Below, piece by piece: positions 31,490-42,864 of a stretch of 64,000 bases of DNA. The stretch is from the NCBI GenBank assembly GCA_009746045.1, contig RPFO01000104.1, positions 3,759,666-3,823,665 of the forward strand. Direction: 5' to 3'. Made by a program: the position numbers and the translations under genes. Each line of letters starts with the position of its first letter. Position 1 is the stretch's first letter. This stretch comes from Mesostigma viride. Lineage: Eukaryota; Streptophyta; Mesostigmatophyceae; Mesostigmatales; Mesostigmataceae. The notes under the pieces were generated by a model. The model made no database searches and was not told where the DNA came from. It was given only the letters and a program-made list of their open reading frames with translations.

Positions 31490-34400
31490 CGCGCTGGCCA
31501 GGCAAATTGCCTAACAAACAGCTACTGGTCGTCCTGCTTTCGTGTTTCACTTTTTTGTTGCTCACCAGTAGAGCTTTCGAGAAGAAACTCACCAGGTATC
31601 CTGTTGGAACTCCAGTCAACACAGGTGAGTGCTCTGTATCCCGCGTTCAATTTTGTACAATGTTTTGTTGTTGGGACAAACCGAACTTCGTTACTGCCAT
31701 TTGCTAACAGCTGTGTGCGAATCGATGCTGCTGCCCGCGCCCTGGCATGACGCAATCTGCAGTCGACACCTCCAGTGCGCTTCCCTTCAAGCCTGTATGG
31801 CTGATAATAGGCATGCCAACGGTGCCTCGGGATGGGCAGGAGTACCTGGCAAGGAGCGTCGAATCCTTCATAAGAAGCCTACCAGTGGACGACGTGGATC
31901 CGTACTATGGTCAGGTAAGCAATGTGGGAACGTGCAGGTAGTTGTCTTGACATTATGGTACAGGGACAACGTGATCAATGGCTCCCAACATTTTTCCTTA
32001 GCCTGCTCGTGGGGAGTTTCTTTTTTCTATTTGCTATCTCAAGCACCATTTATGATGTTGGGGTAGTCAAACAAAGGGATCAGTGGCTCTTAATAACACT
32101 TCGCCTCCGCCAGCTTGCCTGCCTGTCATGTTCATTGTGCAGTGGGATGCGGTGTCGTGCTCTCTTCGTTGCAAGCAATAAGCGCTTGGGCTGAATTGGC
32201 TGCGACATGCCCAGCCTTCCACCCTAAAGGGGGTACTAAGTCATGTATCTCTGACGTGGCCTTGACCGAATGCATCGCAACCTAAACCAGTAGGTCATGC
32301 AGGGATGCTTGAAGCTAACGCAACTACTACAGTATTACACAACAGCGTTTATTATGTATAGCAGTATATTGTATTTTAATATCATACTGCCCCATTTCAA
32401 TTCTCACACACACAATGCCCTTCTCTCATTCTCTTTCATGCCAGCTAGAACTGGGCATGGCGGCCCCTTATGGGAAGGGGTCGCACTCACGAAGCCTAGT
32501 ATAAGGGTCATGGTCACTGTAATGGTCTAGTGAGCCCCAGATAAGGGACCGCCCTCGCCAAGCCTAGAGTGGCGGCAAGCTGCACGTGCATGCACCCGGT
32601 GGTACAACACACTGCTGGCTTACGTCACCCACATCCAGAGCACGTGACGCGGTCTTCTGCTTTTATTTTTTAATGAATCCGGGGCAGCCACGCCTGTCGA
32701 TGTTGTCTTATGGACACCTGCGGCAGCTGGACCTACCTCAAGGGCACCTCCATGGCACGCACGTGTCGTGGCCTCTTCATATAGGTGCACCTGGTATGTT
32801 ATGTAACTTATGTATAACATCATATCTTCAATATAACATCAATATATTGAAGAACCATAACTCAATATCACATCCAACGGCGATTGTACGTTGATCTTAC
32901 ATGCACGCCCGTCTTTTGCATGCCCCTGGCTGCGCCCTGGTGCACCTGGTGGTCACGCGCAACCCTGTTCACCCCTGGTAATTTTGTATTTTGACCTCCA
33001 ATAGAAGTAGAATGTCGTAGAAATCTATTCAAGGCTTGTAGTACTGCTCCTCAGTAGTGGTATGGAGTAAGGCAACGAGTACTGGGGCAGTCTATCTTAA
33101 ACGCATGCACAGGAGCGTAAAATATTCCTGAACTGATAGTACCACGTGACGCGAACCCCATCTAAACCCAGCATAACGCACCAGACAATACTGCAGGTCA
33201 CTATGCGTACTACATCATACCCGCGGGTCGCTGTACGTACTAGAGCATACCCCTACTAGAGCATAGCATACTAGAGCATACCCTCTCCCACTGTGCCCAT
33301 ATGCGGCTGGTCATCAGCACAAGCTTGCTTGCGTCGTCCAAGCCTAGACCAGCCAGCATCCGTCCTTTTGTCTCATTCGCATACCCTTATATGTGTGGCA
33401 TTGGGACGCCCACGTATGTGTGGCATTTGGGGGCCGCCCGCAAGTGTGGCTGCTAGTCACAAACAACCTACCAGGCCTGGCTGGTTGTCTTAAACAGCCT
33501 TGCATACCTCAACGGTACATGAACCAAGCACAACTGCACCAAGCGTTCCTTGTCGCTGGTTGCTTCTTGATACCCTCTTCGACCGCGCGCAGGTGGGGCT
33601 GGTCGTCACGAACAGCCAGCCTAATTCAATGAGTTACCCCCTATATGCTTAACACCCCAAATGCTCAACCCGATGATGTACCGCTGATGTGCCTACCAGG
33701 TCTGGCTGCTACTAACGAACAACGAGCCTAATTAAATAATGCACCCCCTATATGCTTAACCCTCTACATGCTTAACCCGATGATGAACCGATGGTGTGCC
33801 CACCAGGTTCGGCTGGTGGTCATGAACAACCAGCCAAAGTCCCACCCCACCTTCTACCGCCTCAAGGCCTACATCGAGGGGGGTGGCTTGGCACCGCACG
33901 CAAAGCATCACGTGTCGTTCGTGGACAACCCCGGCACGATACGGGACCCGTGAGTCATCTGTGCTCGCATGGTGACGTGTGTTGGACCACCAGGGCACGA
34001 TACGGGACCCGTGAGTCATCTGTGCTCGCATGGTGACGTGTGTTGGACCGCCAGGGCACGATACGGGACCCGTGAGTCATCTGTGGTCGCATGGTGACGT
34101 GTGTTGGACCGCCAGGGCACCATACGGGACCCGTGAGTCATCTGTGCATGCTTACACGAGCGTGTGATGGCGGCTGCATCACCCGAGCACTGTCGTGGAA
34201 ACTGTCCGTAGTGCTAGCTGCGGACTGGTCCCATGCTAGGCTACGATTTCCCGAAATACAGCACCAATTTGTAATGTTATTTCCCATAGTGGCACTTGTG
34301 TGCGTCACGTTTCCACGCGCGTCATCCTTGGCCCCTCATCGATCCATGGTCGACCGCTCATCAATCGATTCTGGCTCGTTTAAGTCCCTATCGTCCTCAT

Positions 34401-37400
34401 TCGTCTTTGCCCTTGCCACTGCCATTGCCATTTGCCATCGCCGTTTGCCATTGCCATTGGCCATGGCCATTTGCCATTGCCATTTGCCATCACCATTCGC
34501 CATCACCATTCGCCATTGCCATTTGCTATTGCCACTCTCCTTGCATGGCCAGCCTACGGCAGCAGCTGCCGGACGCTAATGACGTATTGAACATTTCACA
34601 ACTCTTTGTGTCTCCATTTTGAAAGCTGGGTTGTTGTGACCACCACGTATCCCGCTGGCTTGTGCCGTCCCCCTCACTAGCCCACATGCTGGCAAAGGGC
34701 GTTGATGTTTATAGCAAGTCAACGACGTGTTGATAAAAACTGCTGATAGGGTCTCTCTATGGCGGTCTCCACGCATGACCTGGCTTGGTTGCTTCAAGTA
34801 TGCGCCTCTTCTGGAAGCATTATGGTGCCCGAAAAAACAGGGGCCTCTTCCTTACATGCTATGGTGCGTATGCAAATGTGTGCTGCCTCTACACTTGACT
34901 CTGTGACGCCTGCCCCAGGGACCCAACGCTGGAAGAGCCTACCGGCATCAACGTGCCGGCATACCCTGGCAGGTGAATCACGCAGGGATAATGTATTGGT
35001 GATGTCGCTCACGTGAATGCAATCCGGGTGTCATTCACGTGATTTGGTTCACGTCTCGGGGGGGGCTTATCCCTGTCAGTGTTTCACCGTGAGAGAGATC
35101 TCGGCTATAGAGGGTGCTATTTGCGTTCCCGAGAAAGTTAACTTTTAGACGGACATTGCGTCACTGGTCCAAATTACGTCCTATCTTTTGCAAAACTAGT
35201 TTACTTCGTCGTAGTTTTTCATTTCCTACGAATCGCTTGCAGTTTTGTGCTCGGTCAACCGTCAGTTTGCTTCTAAAACTTTACATCCCTTCTCTGATCG
35301 ATTCTTTATCCCCGGTTGCCAGCGTATCCCCAATCAGGTGGAGTGGATGGCCTTTCTGAAAAGGTTTTAGACATATTTCTACGTTCGCTACAAGTGTGCT
35401 TTGCTGAAAATGAGCCCACACGGCACGTCGGCTGAAAATGCGCCCACACGGCACATCGGCTGAAAATGCGCCCACACGGCACATCGGCTGCCTGCCACGG
35501 ATGCGATGGGCGACATCCATGGCTGTCCCCTTGGGCCCAGCATGTTCTGTTTAGAAAATAAGTAACCATCTCGTTTAGCAGCAGGCTACATATTTATGTC
35601 AGTAGTTCGGGGTGTACATGTTGACAAACGGAATGTTTGTTTTTATTTATTTAGTCCCCAAGCTGGCGACACGCGTAGCCCGACTGGTAGGTGCTTTCTC
35701 CAAGAATGATGACAGGTGCACTTCTGGGTCATGGAGCGATTCAGGCCTAAATAAATCTGATCAATTGTATAAATAATGTCTTGTATGAATGACATGGTTT
35801 ATGAGTAATACAACATCCGAATGCTCTATATCTACTATGTGGGCTAATGATCATAATTTTATCGTCTCTCCCTGGGCCCTGCGTTCCTTGACATGGCGCT
35901 GTGCACGGCCCGCCTTTGTTGGCCACATCCTGCCGGCGTGGTGCTTGTACTGTACCGTTGGTGATCCCAAATTTACAACCTTGCACAATCCAGCCGTGCG
36001 CGCAACCAGACGGCACAGGTCCTGGAAATCGTCAAGATGGTGCGCAGCAAGTCCAAACTTTTCATGTTCGCTGAGGTACGAACGTGGCGGAGGGGGGTTG
36101 GTGCGGTGGAGGAAAGGGGGGGGGGGGGGGTGAGGGAGATGGTGCACGGCAAGTCATACCACTTCGTGTTCACAGACGTACGATTGTAAAGGGAGTGCCA
36201 AGCATGTAAGCTCAAAGGGAGAGTTGGTTGGGTTGAGTTGGGTGGGGCAAGACAGCGCGTAGCAAGGGCTGCTGAGCGATTCTCATGTTGTCTTTGATGT
36301 TTGAGCTTGCTGGAGGTGCATAGCCGCTTGGCATTCAAAAAAACGTTTTTTTAATGGTCGGAAAACCACCCTTTTGTGGCATATGCTGGCTTGTTGTGCC
36401 AGCATTTGCTGACATCACCAAGTGCCGAATGACGAATCAGCCTCGCTGACATCCCCAAGCGTCACGATTCCGGTTGATGGGTATACCTTGCCTGACCTCC
36501 TTCCTGCAGGATGACTTCATCTTCTGCAACAACTGGCTGGAAGCCACCCACCTGGCGATCAAACGGGCGTCCGCGGTAAGCAACAGCGCAGGCTTTATAT
36601 TAGATGTTTCTGATTCTGGATGTGATTTAAGAGCGTGGTGCCTTTTACCCTTGCATCCGTGTTAAACAGTACTAGTCTCATGCCTGGGCACTGGGCAGGT
36701 GGTATTTGCATGTACATGTGTCAAATCTATCGCACGTTATACTACACTCATTATACTGTAGTATGCTAGCAATCCTATCACAAGAATGCCGTCCCAATAT
36801 GTGTAGCCGCATGCCTTGCCTTTGCACCTCCCGGGCCGCCGATTTCCCTGCCTGTTTTCTTTGTCCTGCTTGATTCTCACATCCTTTAAATTAGCGCCCT
36901 TATGCTGGCGGACGTGCTTCGGTTGCATGCCTATCGTGTCATCTGCCTGCATTTATCTAAGGGGGTTGCGTCCAGCATGAACATGGCTGTTTCCTTAGTT
37001 AGAACCAAGTGGCACTCTATGGGGTGCCCTAGTTTTCCCAAATCAAACCAAGGGTTAGACCCTTTAAGGATGCCGCATCAGAAGAGGCCCTTCTCCTCCA
37101 CCGCCACTCCTGCGCCCCCCCCAAGTAGGATTATGGTATATAGTATAAACGTAAAAAGAAATAAAAAAAGGAGGGAAAAGAAACAATTGCGGATCATTGC
37201 CAGCCTAGCTTACTTAAGGCATGGTCCGCCGACACAAAAGCTGACATCATCCTAAATTAAGTAACACCGGCATGCGTCACACGCCGGCCTGAACAGTGCT
37301 GAAAACGCCACTACAAACAACGTGGCCACGCACCCCCAGGCTAGTGCGTTAACCGAACAGGTAGTCGTACAAGGTTCTCAAGACTGACAAACAATAAACT

Positions 37401-40400
37401 CGCCCATCGACCCCTTGGGCCAGTCGGAGTCCACTATACAATAATTAATCACGATTCACTAACGAAAACCAAATCAGTCAAAGATTCGTTAAGCAACCAG
37501 CCGACCCTGCAGGTCCCCAGCTAATCTCAGCCAGTGCAACCAAATACGAATCTTTGCAAGCAAGTCGTATAAAACCTACAGTTAATTTTCTCGGACCACT
37601 AATTACTAGCCACCGACCCTTATAAACAACCGGGCCATCCAAGGAAAATTCAGGCGAGCATGAAACCCTTTGTACAGATCGAATCAGTCAGCCCATGTCG
37701 CAGACAGCCCTCCACATGCAGGCCAAGGCATAGCGGCCCTGTCTTTCCCGCGTGCATTAATTAAACTACATTAAGAGAAACCGATTATGTTTTTCCACTT
37801 CCAATACAAGTAGTATTCTTTATCCTGGCTATCCTGGCCTTAATTCCTTGCTTCTCCACTTGCCCTAACTCCCTCAACTCGGCCGGATCCCATCGCGTGC
37901 CTTTCCCCACCCCTCCCCTCCTTGAATCCCTCTCTTTGCTCCCCCATCAACCCCCCTCTGGGTGCTCCCCCCCAGCTGCTCACCTGGGGCGCGCTGCGCA
38001 TCTCGTTCGGCATGAATGGCGTCATCATCCGCAACGGCGACCTGCCGCACTACCTTGCTTGGATGTGGCGCAACATCACGATGCAGCCCGTGGACCTGCT
38101 GTGGGAGGTGGGTGCGGCATGTTTGACTACCTACTAGGGGGCTCGCAGGCTTGCTGCATGGTTACTACAGCATGAATAGCCTTCAGCCGCATGTCGCAAT
38201 GCAGTCGGTGGACGCGCTGTGAGAGGTGGGCGTTGGTGCAAGGAACATCCACACTTTTAGACCTCAAAGGTTAACGTAAATTCTGTAACGTAAATTCTGA
38301 GAATTATTATTGAACCTTCACAGTTGTCGCTATGCAGCCCTTTGGCCTGCTGTGGCAGGTGGGTGCTGTTTGTGAGGCTGATAGGGGACACGCGGGCTTT
38401 TGTGGAAGACCAGGAGGCGTTCACAGAGTGTCAAAACGAGCCTCTACGCGCGTTGCCATGCTGCCCACTGAGCTGCTGTGGGGTGCGCATGCTTGCTTCT
38501 GTGACTAGGGGACGCGCATGCTTTCGTTTATGTGACTAGCTTTCGATGCCGCCAGGTTGGTGGGAGGTGGGTGTCTAGCAGCAAACCCCCCACCTTTTCC
38601 TGGGAAGGATTAGGCAGTTCACAGAGACGTAGCGAGCCTTGATGTGTTGCACCATGCCCCGAGCAGACCTGTTGTGGGAGATGCTGTGGTGCACCGCCCA
38701 GGGTCATGCACGCAGGCATTACTGTGTGACCAGCCGGAGCAAGCATGTCTCCAAATGTGGCCACTGTTCCTCTGTGCGATGCAGATGAAGTGTCGTTTGC
38801 GGTCGACACAAGTGTGTGTGTGTGTATGTGTGTGCATGCATGCATGCATGCATGCATGAGTTTGTCAAAGTCACAAACAGCCGTGGTTGTGGTTATATTA
38901 TGTGCGCTTCTACCACCGTATAAGATTGGAGAACGGACGGGCTCGCTACGCAACTATGTGTCCAGTTCATAAGCGCTTGTGCGCCTGCTTGCGTCAGTAC
39001 TCGTTCCTTGCGACAGAAGAAGAGGCTTTTCTGGGAAAAGGTTTTGCTGGGACAAAGAGGTTTCTCCGGGAAAGCGGGGCAGTCCATCTCAGGTAGCCAC
39101 GTGTCTCCGTTTTGGTTCAATAAGAAATAGGAAAGCCATTGAATGTTTTGTTAACAGGTTGGATAGCTCGGCGGCTTCCCAACAAGGCGCGCGTTTACCG
39201 CGCATTGTTTGGCAGGCACGCGAATCCTGTCGTAGCTAACTTGGGGGGTCGAAAGGGGGGAGGGCACCTGGGTGGTCAGCCGGTGTTTGGCAGGGCGCGT
39301 GAGCGAGCAGGCGCATGCGCGCGCGTGCTTGTGCGTGAATGTGTGTGAATGTGTGTGAATGTGTGTGAATGTGTGTGAATGTGTGTGAATGTGTGTGAAT
39401 GTGTGTGAATGTGTGTGAATGTGTGTGAATGTGTGTATATGGGCGTGTGTGCCCCTGTGCGTGCGTGCGCGCTCGCCTGTGTTTTGTGTGTGAATGTGCA
39501 TGCGTGCGTGCGTGTGTACGCATGTGTGTGTGCATGTGTGTGTGTGCTCTTGCGTGTATGTGCGTGATGAGGGCGGGGGGGGGGGGCGACGTGCATAACG
39601 TTGCCTACGAGCGGGAGGTCGGTCCAAGAAGACCAGAATCATGTTGTTGCCCATCTTTGTGGAAGGTGCCAGAGCAGGTAGAAGCAGTCTCACGGGCCAT
39701 GAGTGGGACCAGCTGTATGACGTGTGGGGGGGGCAGGCATGTGTGTATTGGGCCAGCATGTGTGGCGTGGGCAGGCATGTGTGGGCAGGCATGTGTGTGG
39801 TGGGCAGGCATGTGTGTGGTGGGCAGGCATGTGCGTGGTGGGCAGGCATGTGTGAGGTGGGCAGGCATGTGCGTGGTGAGCATTCTTCTGGTTGAGAAGG
39901 ACGACAGGGCTATTACAGGGGGGGCGGGGGGAGCAGAAATGTGCCCATGGGCACTGGGCGGACAGCTTTACCATTGAAAGCGTGGATCGGCACGCGTTTA
40001 GTTATGGAGCGCCCTCGCACGTGCTTTATTTCCGCAAGACCCTGAAGCCACTGGGTTGCTGTTTTGGGCAATGGATGCACAACTGTTTGACAACTCTTCA
40101 ACCAGCTCCTCAATCACCTCTTCAACCAACTGTTCATCAACTGGTCAAATAACTGCTAACCAACTGTCCAAACAATGGGTAAGCAAGCATCAAACAAGAA
40201 ATTGCACAGGACTGCGTGCACCGCCATCTGCTTGAAGCTACCGGCTTCCTTTCTCGAACAACAGCTTAGAACCGTTCAAAAACTGTTAACTGAACCATCG
40301 TTTAATCGTAATATAGGTTAGATCAATTATATAACCTTTCAAAAACTGTTTAGACTAGTTGTACAGGTCCAACCACAACGGTTTGCAGGACTAATCCATG

Positions 40401-40668
40401 TGCACGGCCCCCTGGGTGAAGCCACCGGCCTCCTGTCTTCCTGTTTTGAATAACAGCTGTACAAATGTTCACCAACGGCTCACTCAACCATTTAACAAAC
40501 TGTATGGGGGTGTTGGGCATATTCCACCACAACGGTTGCGGGCAGGACTACGTTAACCGCCACCTGGCGACCCAGAAGCGGCCGCTGGCGGTGTACCGGC
40601 ACGTGCTGCTGGAGCACATCGGCGGCGTGTCAACTTTCAAGGGGCGCACGCGGCGCAAGCCTTGGTAG
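31490..40668 (+). CDS. GT54/MGAT4-like N-acetylglucosaminyltransferase, multi-exon
   Basis: The exons are about 31490-31624 (5' end unresolved), 31763-31914, 33807-33949, 34919-34972, 35655-35690, 35994-36075, 36510-36575, 37976-38107 and 40546-40668, all phase compatible. The first has a hydrophobic run (LLVVLLSCFTFLLL), suiting a type II Golgi signal anchor. The catalytic part begins KPVWLIIGMPTVPRDGQEYL, continues RLVVMNNQPKSHPTFYRL and RNQTAQVLEIVKMV, has the probable metal-binding acidic motif FAEDDFIFCNNWLE, then ISFGMNGVIIRNGDLP and VYRHVLLEHIGGVSTF before the stop. These blocks match family GT54 (beta-1,4-GlcNAc transferase IV, N-glycan branching). About 263 residues follow the anchor exon, shorter than animal enzymes. 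No start ATG was found for the first exon. The 35655 exon uses a weak GTGCTT donor to keep frame. An extra exon between 38108 and 40545 is possible. Confidence 0.78.
33440..33740. repeat. Acceptor-side echoes of the MNNQP exon
   Basis: The exon at 33807 starts CAG then GTTCGGCTGGTGGTCATGAA. Copies precede it: GTGTGGCTGCTAGTCACAAA near 33443, GGCCTGGCTGGTTGTCTTAA near 33475, CAGGTGGGGCTGGTCGTCAC near 33590 and CAGGTCTGGCTGCTACTAAC near 33698. Their translations (LLVTNNLP, LVVTNSQP, LLLTNNEP) still resemble the exon's LVVMNNQP. Confidence 0.85.
33936..34145. repeat. 66 bp tandem copies of an exon end and donor
   Basis: The exon end GGCACGATACGGGACCC with donor GTGAGTCATC is followed by three further near-identical copies, each with about 40 bp of intron (TCGCATGGTGACGTGTGTTG). 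Four usable-looking donors are therefore spaced 66 bp apart (33950, 34011, 34073 and 34134 approximately). Confidence 0.95.
36120..36190. repeat. Echo of the KMVRSKS exon end
   Basis: AGATGGTGCACGGCAAGTCA, then TTCGTGTTCACAGACGTACGA, repeats the exon's AGATGGTGCGCAGCAAGTCC, TTCATGTTCGCTGAG and donor GTACGA, about 110 bp downstream of the original. The copy keeps the GTACGA donor-like sequence. Confidence 0.85.
38150..38700. repeat. Donor-side echoes of the WRNITMQPVDLLWE exon
   Basis: The exon ends ATGCAGCCCGTGGACCTGCT, GTGGGAG, GTGGGT. Copies follow at about 38200 (ATGCAGTCGGTGGACGCGCT), 38330 (ATGCAGCCCTTTGGCCTGCT, ending GCAGGTGGGT), 38456 (CATGCTGCCCACTGAGCTGC) and 38654 (ATGCCCCGAGCAGACCTGTT). 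The first carries TGA in the exon frame, so it could not be spliced in without truncation. Confidence 0.85.
39320..39560. repeat. GTGTGTGAAT decamer and GT-rich array
   Basis: About eleven copies of GTGTGTGAAT (39337-39440) are followed by degenerate GTGCGTGCGT and GTGTGTGCAT runs. The array is intronic in the glycosyltransferase gene. A further 18 bp repeat, GGTGGGCAGGCATGTGTG, occupies 39726-39880. Confidence 0.95.
40195..40440. repeat. Acceptor-side echoes of the last glycosyltransferase exon
   Basis: The last exon starts CAG then GACTACGTTAACCGCCACCT. Copies lie at about 40206 (ACAGGACTGCGTGCACCGCC, GCTACCGGCTTCC) and 40386 (GCAGGACTAATCCATGTGCA, GCCACCGGCCTCC). CCACAACGGTTTGCAGGACT repeats the real CCACAACGGTTGCGGGCAGG. 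Confidence 0.85.
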
Positions 40669-42190
40669 GCGAAAAATGGAAAACGAAGAAGGCAGCGGGG
40701 GCGTAGGGGAAAAGGAAAACAAAGAATGCAGCGGGGGCGTAGGGGAATTGGAAATTGAAGAAGCAGCGGGGGGGTGGGGGAAATGGAAAATGAAGAAGCA
40801 GCGGGGGGTGGGGAAGGAATGCATTCGATGCGACGATGCACGGTAATCCATCGTTATGTTTGGTAGTTCATAATTAGGTGTTGTCCATCATGCACAAAGC
40901 CTTGGAACACGGCCACGTACACTTACACCCACACACCCAAACCCACACACACACACACTTACACCCACACCACACCCACACACTTACACCCCCACCACAC
41001 ACACGCGCACACTTGCACCCCCTGACACACACACACGGCCACGCACAAGCGTTAGCACGCGGCCATGTACACTTGCAACCCCCCCCCGGCTATGCATGGG
41101 TGAAGGGAATAACGAGAGGGGACGAACCATGGGGGGCGGTGGACCTTGCAGCCATGCATGGTACGGGGGGAAAACCCTTGCATGTGGACGGACTGGGGTG
41201 TATCCATCATGCGAGCCATGGTAGGGCAGGTAGCCGCAGGTAGGGTAGGGCAGGGAGCCACGCGCACGTGTGCCAGCACACAAGGCCATGCATGGTATGA
41301 ACGCAACAAAAAGGGCATAGCGTATGAGTGCATGGCGCGCCCGTTCCGCGCATGCCTTGGAAGGCAGCGACGCAGCCTTGGTAGATCGGTGTGATGCAGC
41401 GTTGTTGGTAGTTGGATAGCACGCAGCCATGTGCGTGGAAAAAAAAAAAAAAAAGTGGAATCCGATTCCCTTGTGTGAGGCTGGCCTCGCAAATCCTAGC
41501 GTGACGAAGGGAAGGATGGGGGCCCTCCCTGTGGTGATGTTTGAGTTTGGGCCTGTTTTGCTGCAGAGAGTCGACCTCCAAGATAGTACGAGCGCAACGG
41601 GGCTTCTCACGCGGTGCCTCTTGGCCACATAGAGTATAGCGCATGGATAGAGTATAGCGATGACGCTGTACTCGTGATAGACCTTACAAGATGCCTTTTT
41701 CGCCACCGGCCACCCTCTGGTCCTCGTTGCATGTGATAGTAGGCAGCAACTCGTGTTCGGAAAGAGAGCTCTTGTTATGATCACCCTATTTCCAGGGGTA
41801 GCAGGACGCAGGTGTGCGTGAGTTTGGCAGGCCGGCATCAAGCAGGCTCCTATTTATCAAGGAGACAACCTATTCCTATTTATAGACAGACCGGCCTAGG
41901 AAACGAGCTAGCTTTGACCAGCGTCCAAGTCATGCCTATGCTGTCCTGGTTTACTCTTTGCGAGGGTAATCCGGTCCCTTTGAGGTCGCTTTCCAGTAAA
42001 ATAAGTAGCAGTATATGTTAGTCGACGTAGCTAAAAGGCACCTTTTGTAAACCTCTATAATCTATTCAGTGACTTTCTAAAAGCAATATGCCGGCCCTTA
42101 TTGCTGTTATGGCATGTCTTCCCCTTACCCCATTGATTACCATGTAATCTAATTACATATTCTTTTTTTTATTGCTTGCCATGCAGGCCT
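40669..42190. other. Downstream intergenic stretch with simple repeats
   Basis: Just after the stop come three to four copies of a purine-rich unit around GGAAAATGAAGAAGCAGCGG (40676-40815), then CA-rich sequence (40920-41040) and a run of 16 A at about 41440. A copy of ATCAAGGAGACAACC lies near 41857. No gene is recognised. Confidence 0.5.
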
Positions 42191-42205
42191 ACATGCTACC
42201 AATCC

Positions 42206-42511
42206 ATGGCCAACGTCTGGTCACTGGCAGCTATGGAGCGATTCGATGAAAAGAATTGCGCCGCGGTGGGCATATCTCCCTGCGCCGCGGCAGCCATGGC
42301 GGACATGCGGCATCGCTCCGCCTATGTGAACTATGCTGCGCAGAACGTTGACTTCTCGGCATCCTCAACGCCCCGCACGGCGACGGGCACGACGATGGGC
42401 ATGATCATGCGTGGCACGGACCAAGTACCACTCACCCCTTCCTCGCACATTTCGGCTTTGAGCCAGATGTACCATGAAATGTTGCACACAGATTTCCATA
42501 TTTTTCACTGA
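42206..42511 (+). CDS. Orphan coding-like segment, unknown
   Basis: An open frame starting MANVWSLAAMERFDEKNCAA has clearly higher GC and a more protein-like composition than its AT-rich flanks. It contains MADMRHRSAYVNYAAQNVDF and a Thr/Gly-rich stretch, and may end at a donor near 42423 (GTACCA) or run to a stop at 42509. A CAG acceptor-like site lies at 42185. It is not part of the glycosyltransferase as reconstructed. The family is not recognised; it may be an exon of a gene whose other parts were lost to the insertions on its right. Confidence 0.3.
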   Translation: MANVWSLAAMERFDEKNCAAVGISPCAAAAMADMRHRSAYVNYAAQNVDFSASSTPRTATGTTMGMIMRGTDQVPLTPSSHISALSQMYHEMLHTDFHIFH

Positions 42512-42864
42512 CCTGGATGGCAGCTGACGACAGCGCGCCTCTGCCCCACGTCTGTGGAAGCAATGCACATGTAAAAGACGTGCTAGCTCGGCCAGGTGCA
42601 AATTTGCACACAAAACGCATCAGTGTGACCCTTGCGCATGCAGGCCGTGCTGCATGCAACATCAAATTTGCTCAAATTAACTGCCAAAGCGCTAGAACAG
42701 GCCCAAAGGTCACGTACATCATCATGTGGATGATCAGAGTTCAACGCCGCCCAGTTGGATCGACTGAAGTTTGTGGAAACTTTCTTTTCGGGGACCGGAG
42801 TGGGTGGAAGTTTTTCGGCGTCAAACATTTAGCTTGGGGCGCATAGCATTCCTATGTCAGTTGG

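Noticed and set aside
39940-40060. Possible extra glycosyltransferase exon (KCAHGHWADSFTIESVDRHA)
   Set aside because: The frame is open and has a CAG before it, but it lacks GT54 motifs, has no good donor, and the flanking exons join in phase without it.
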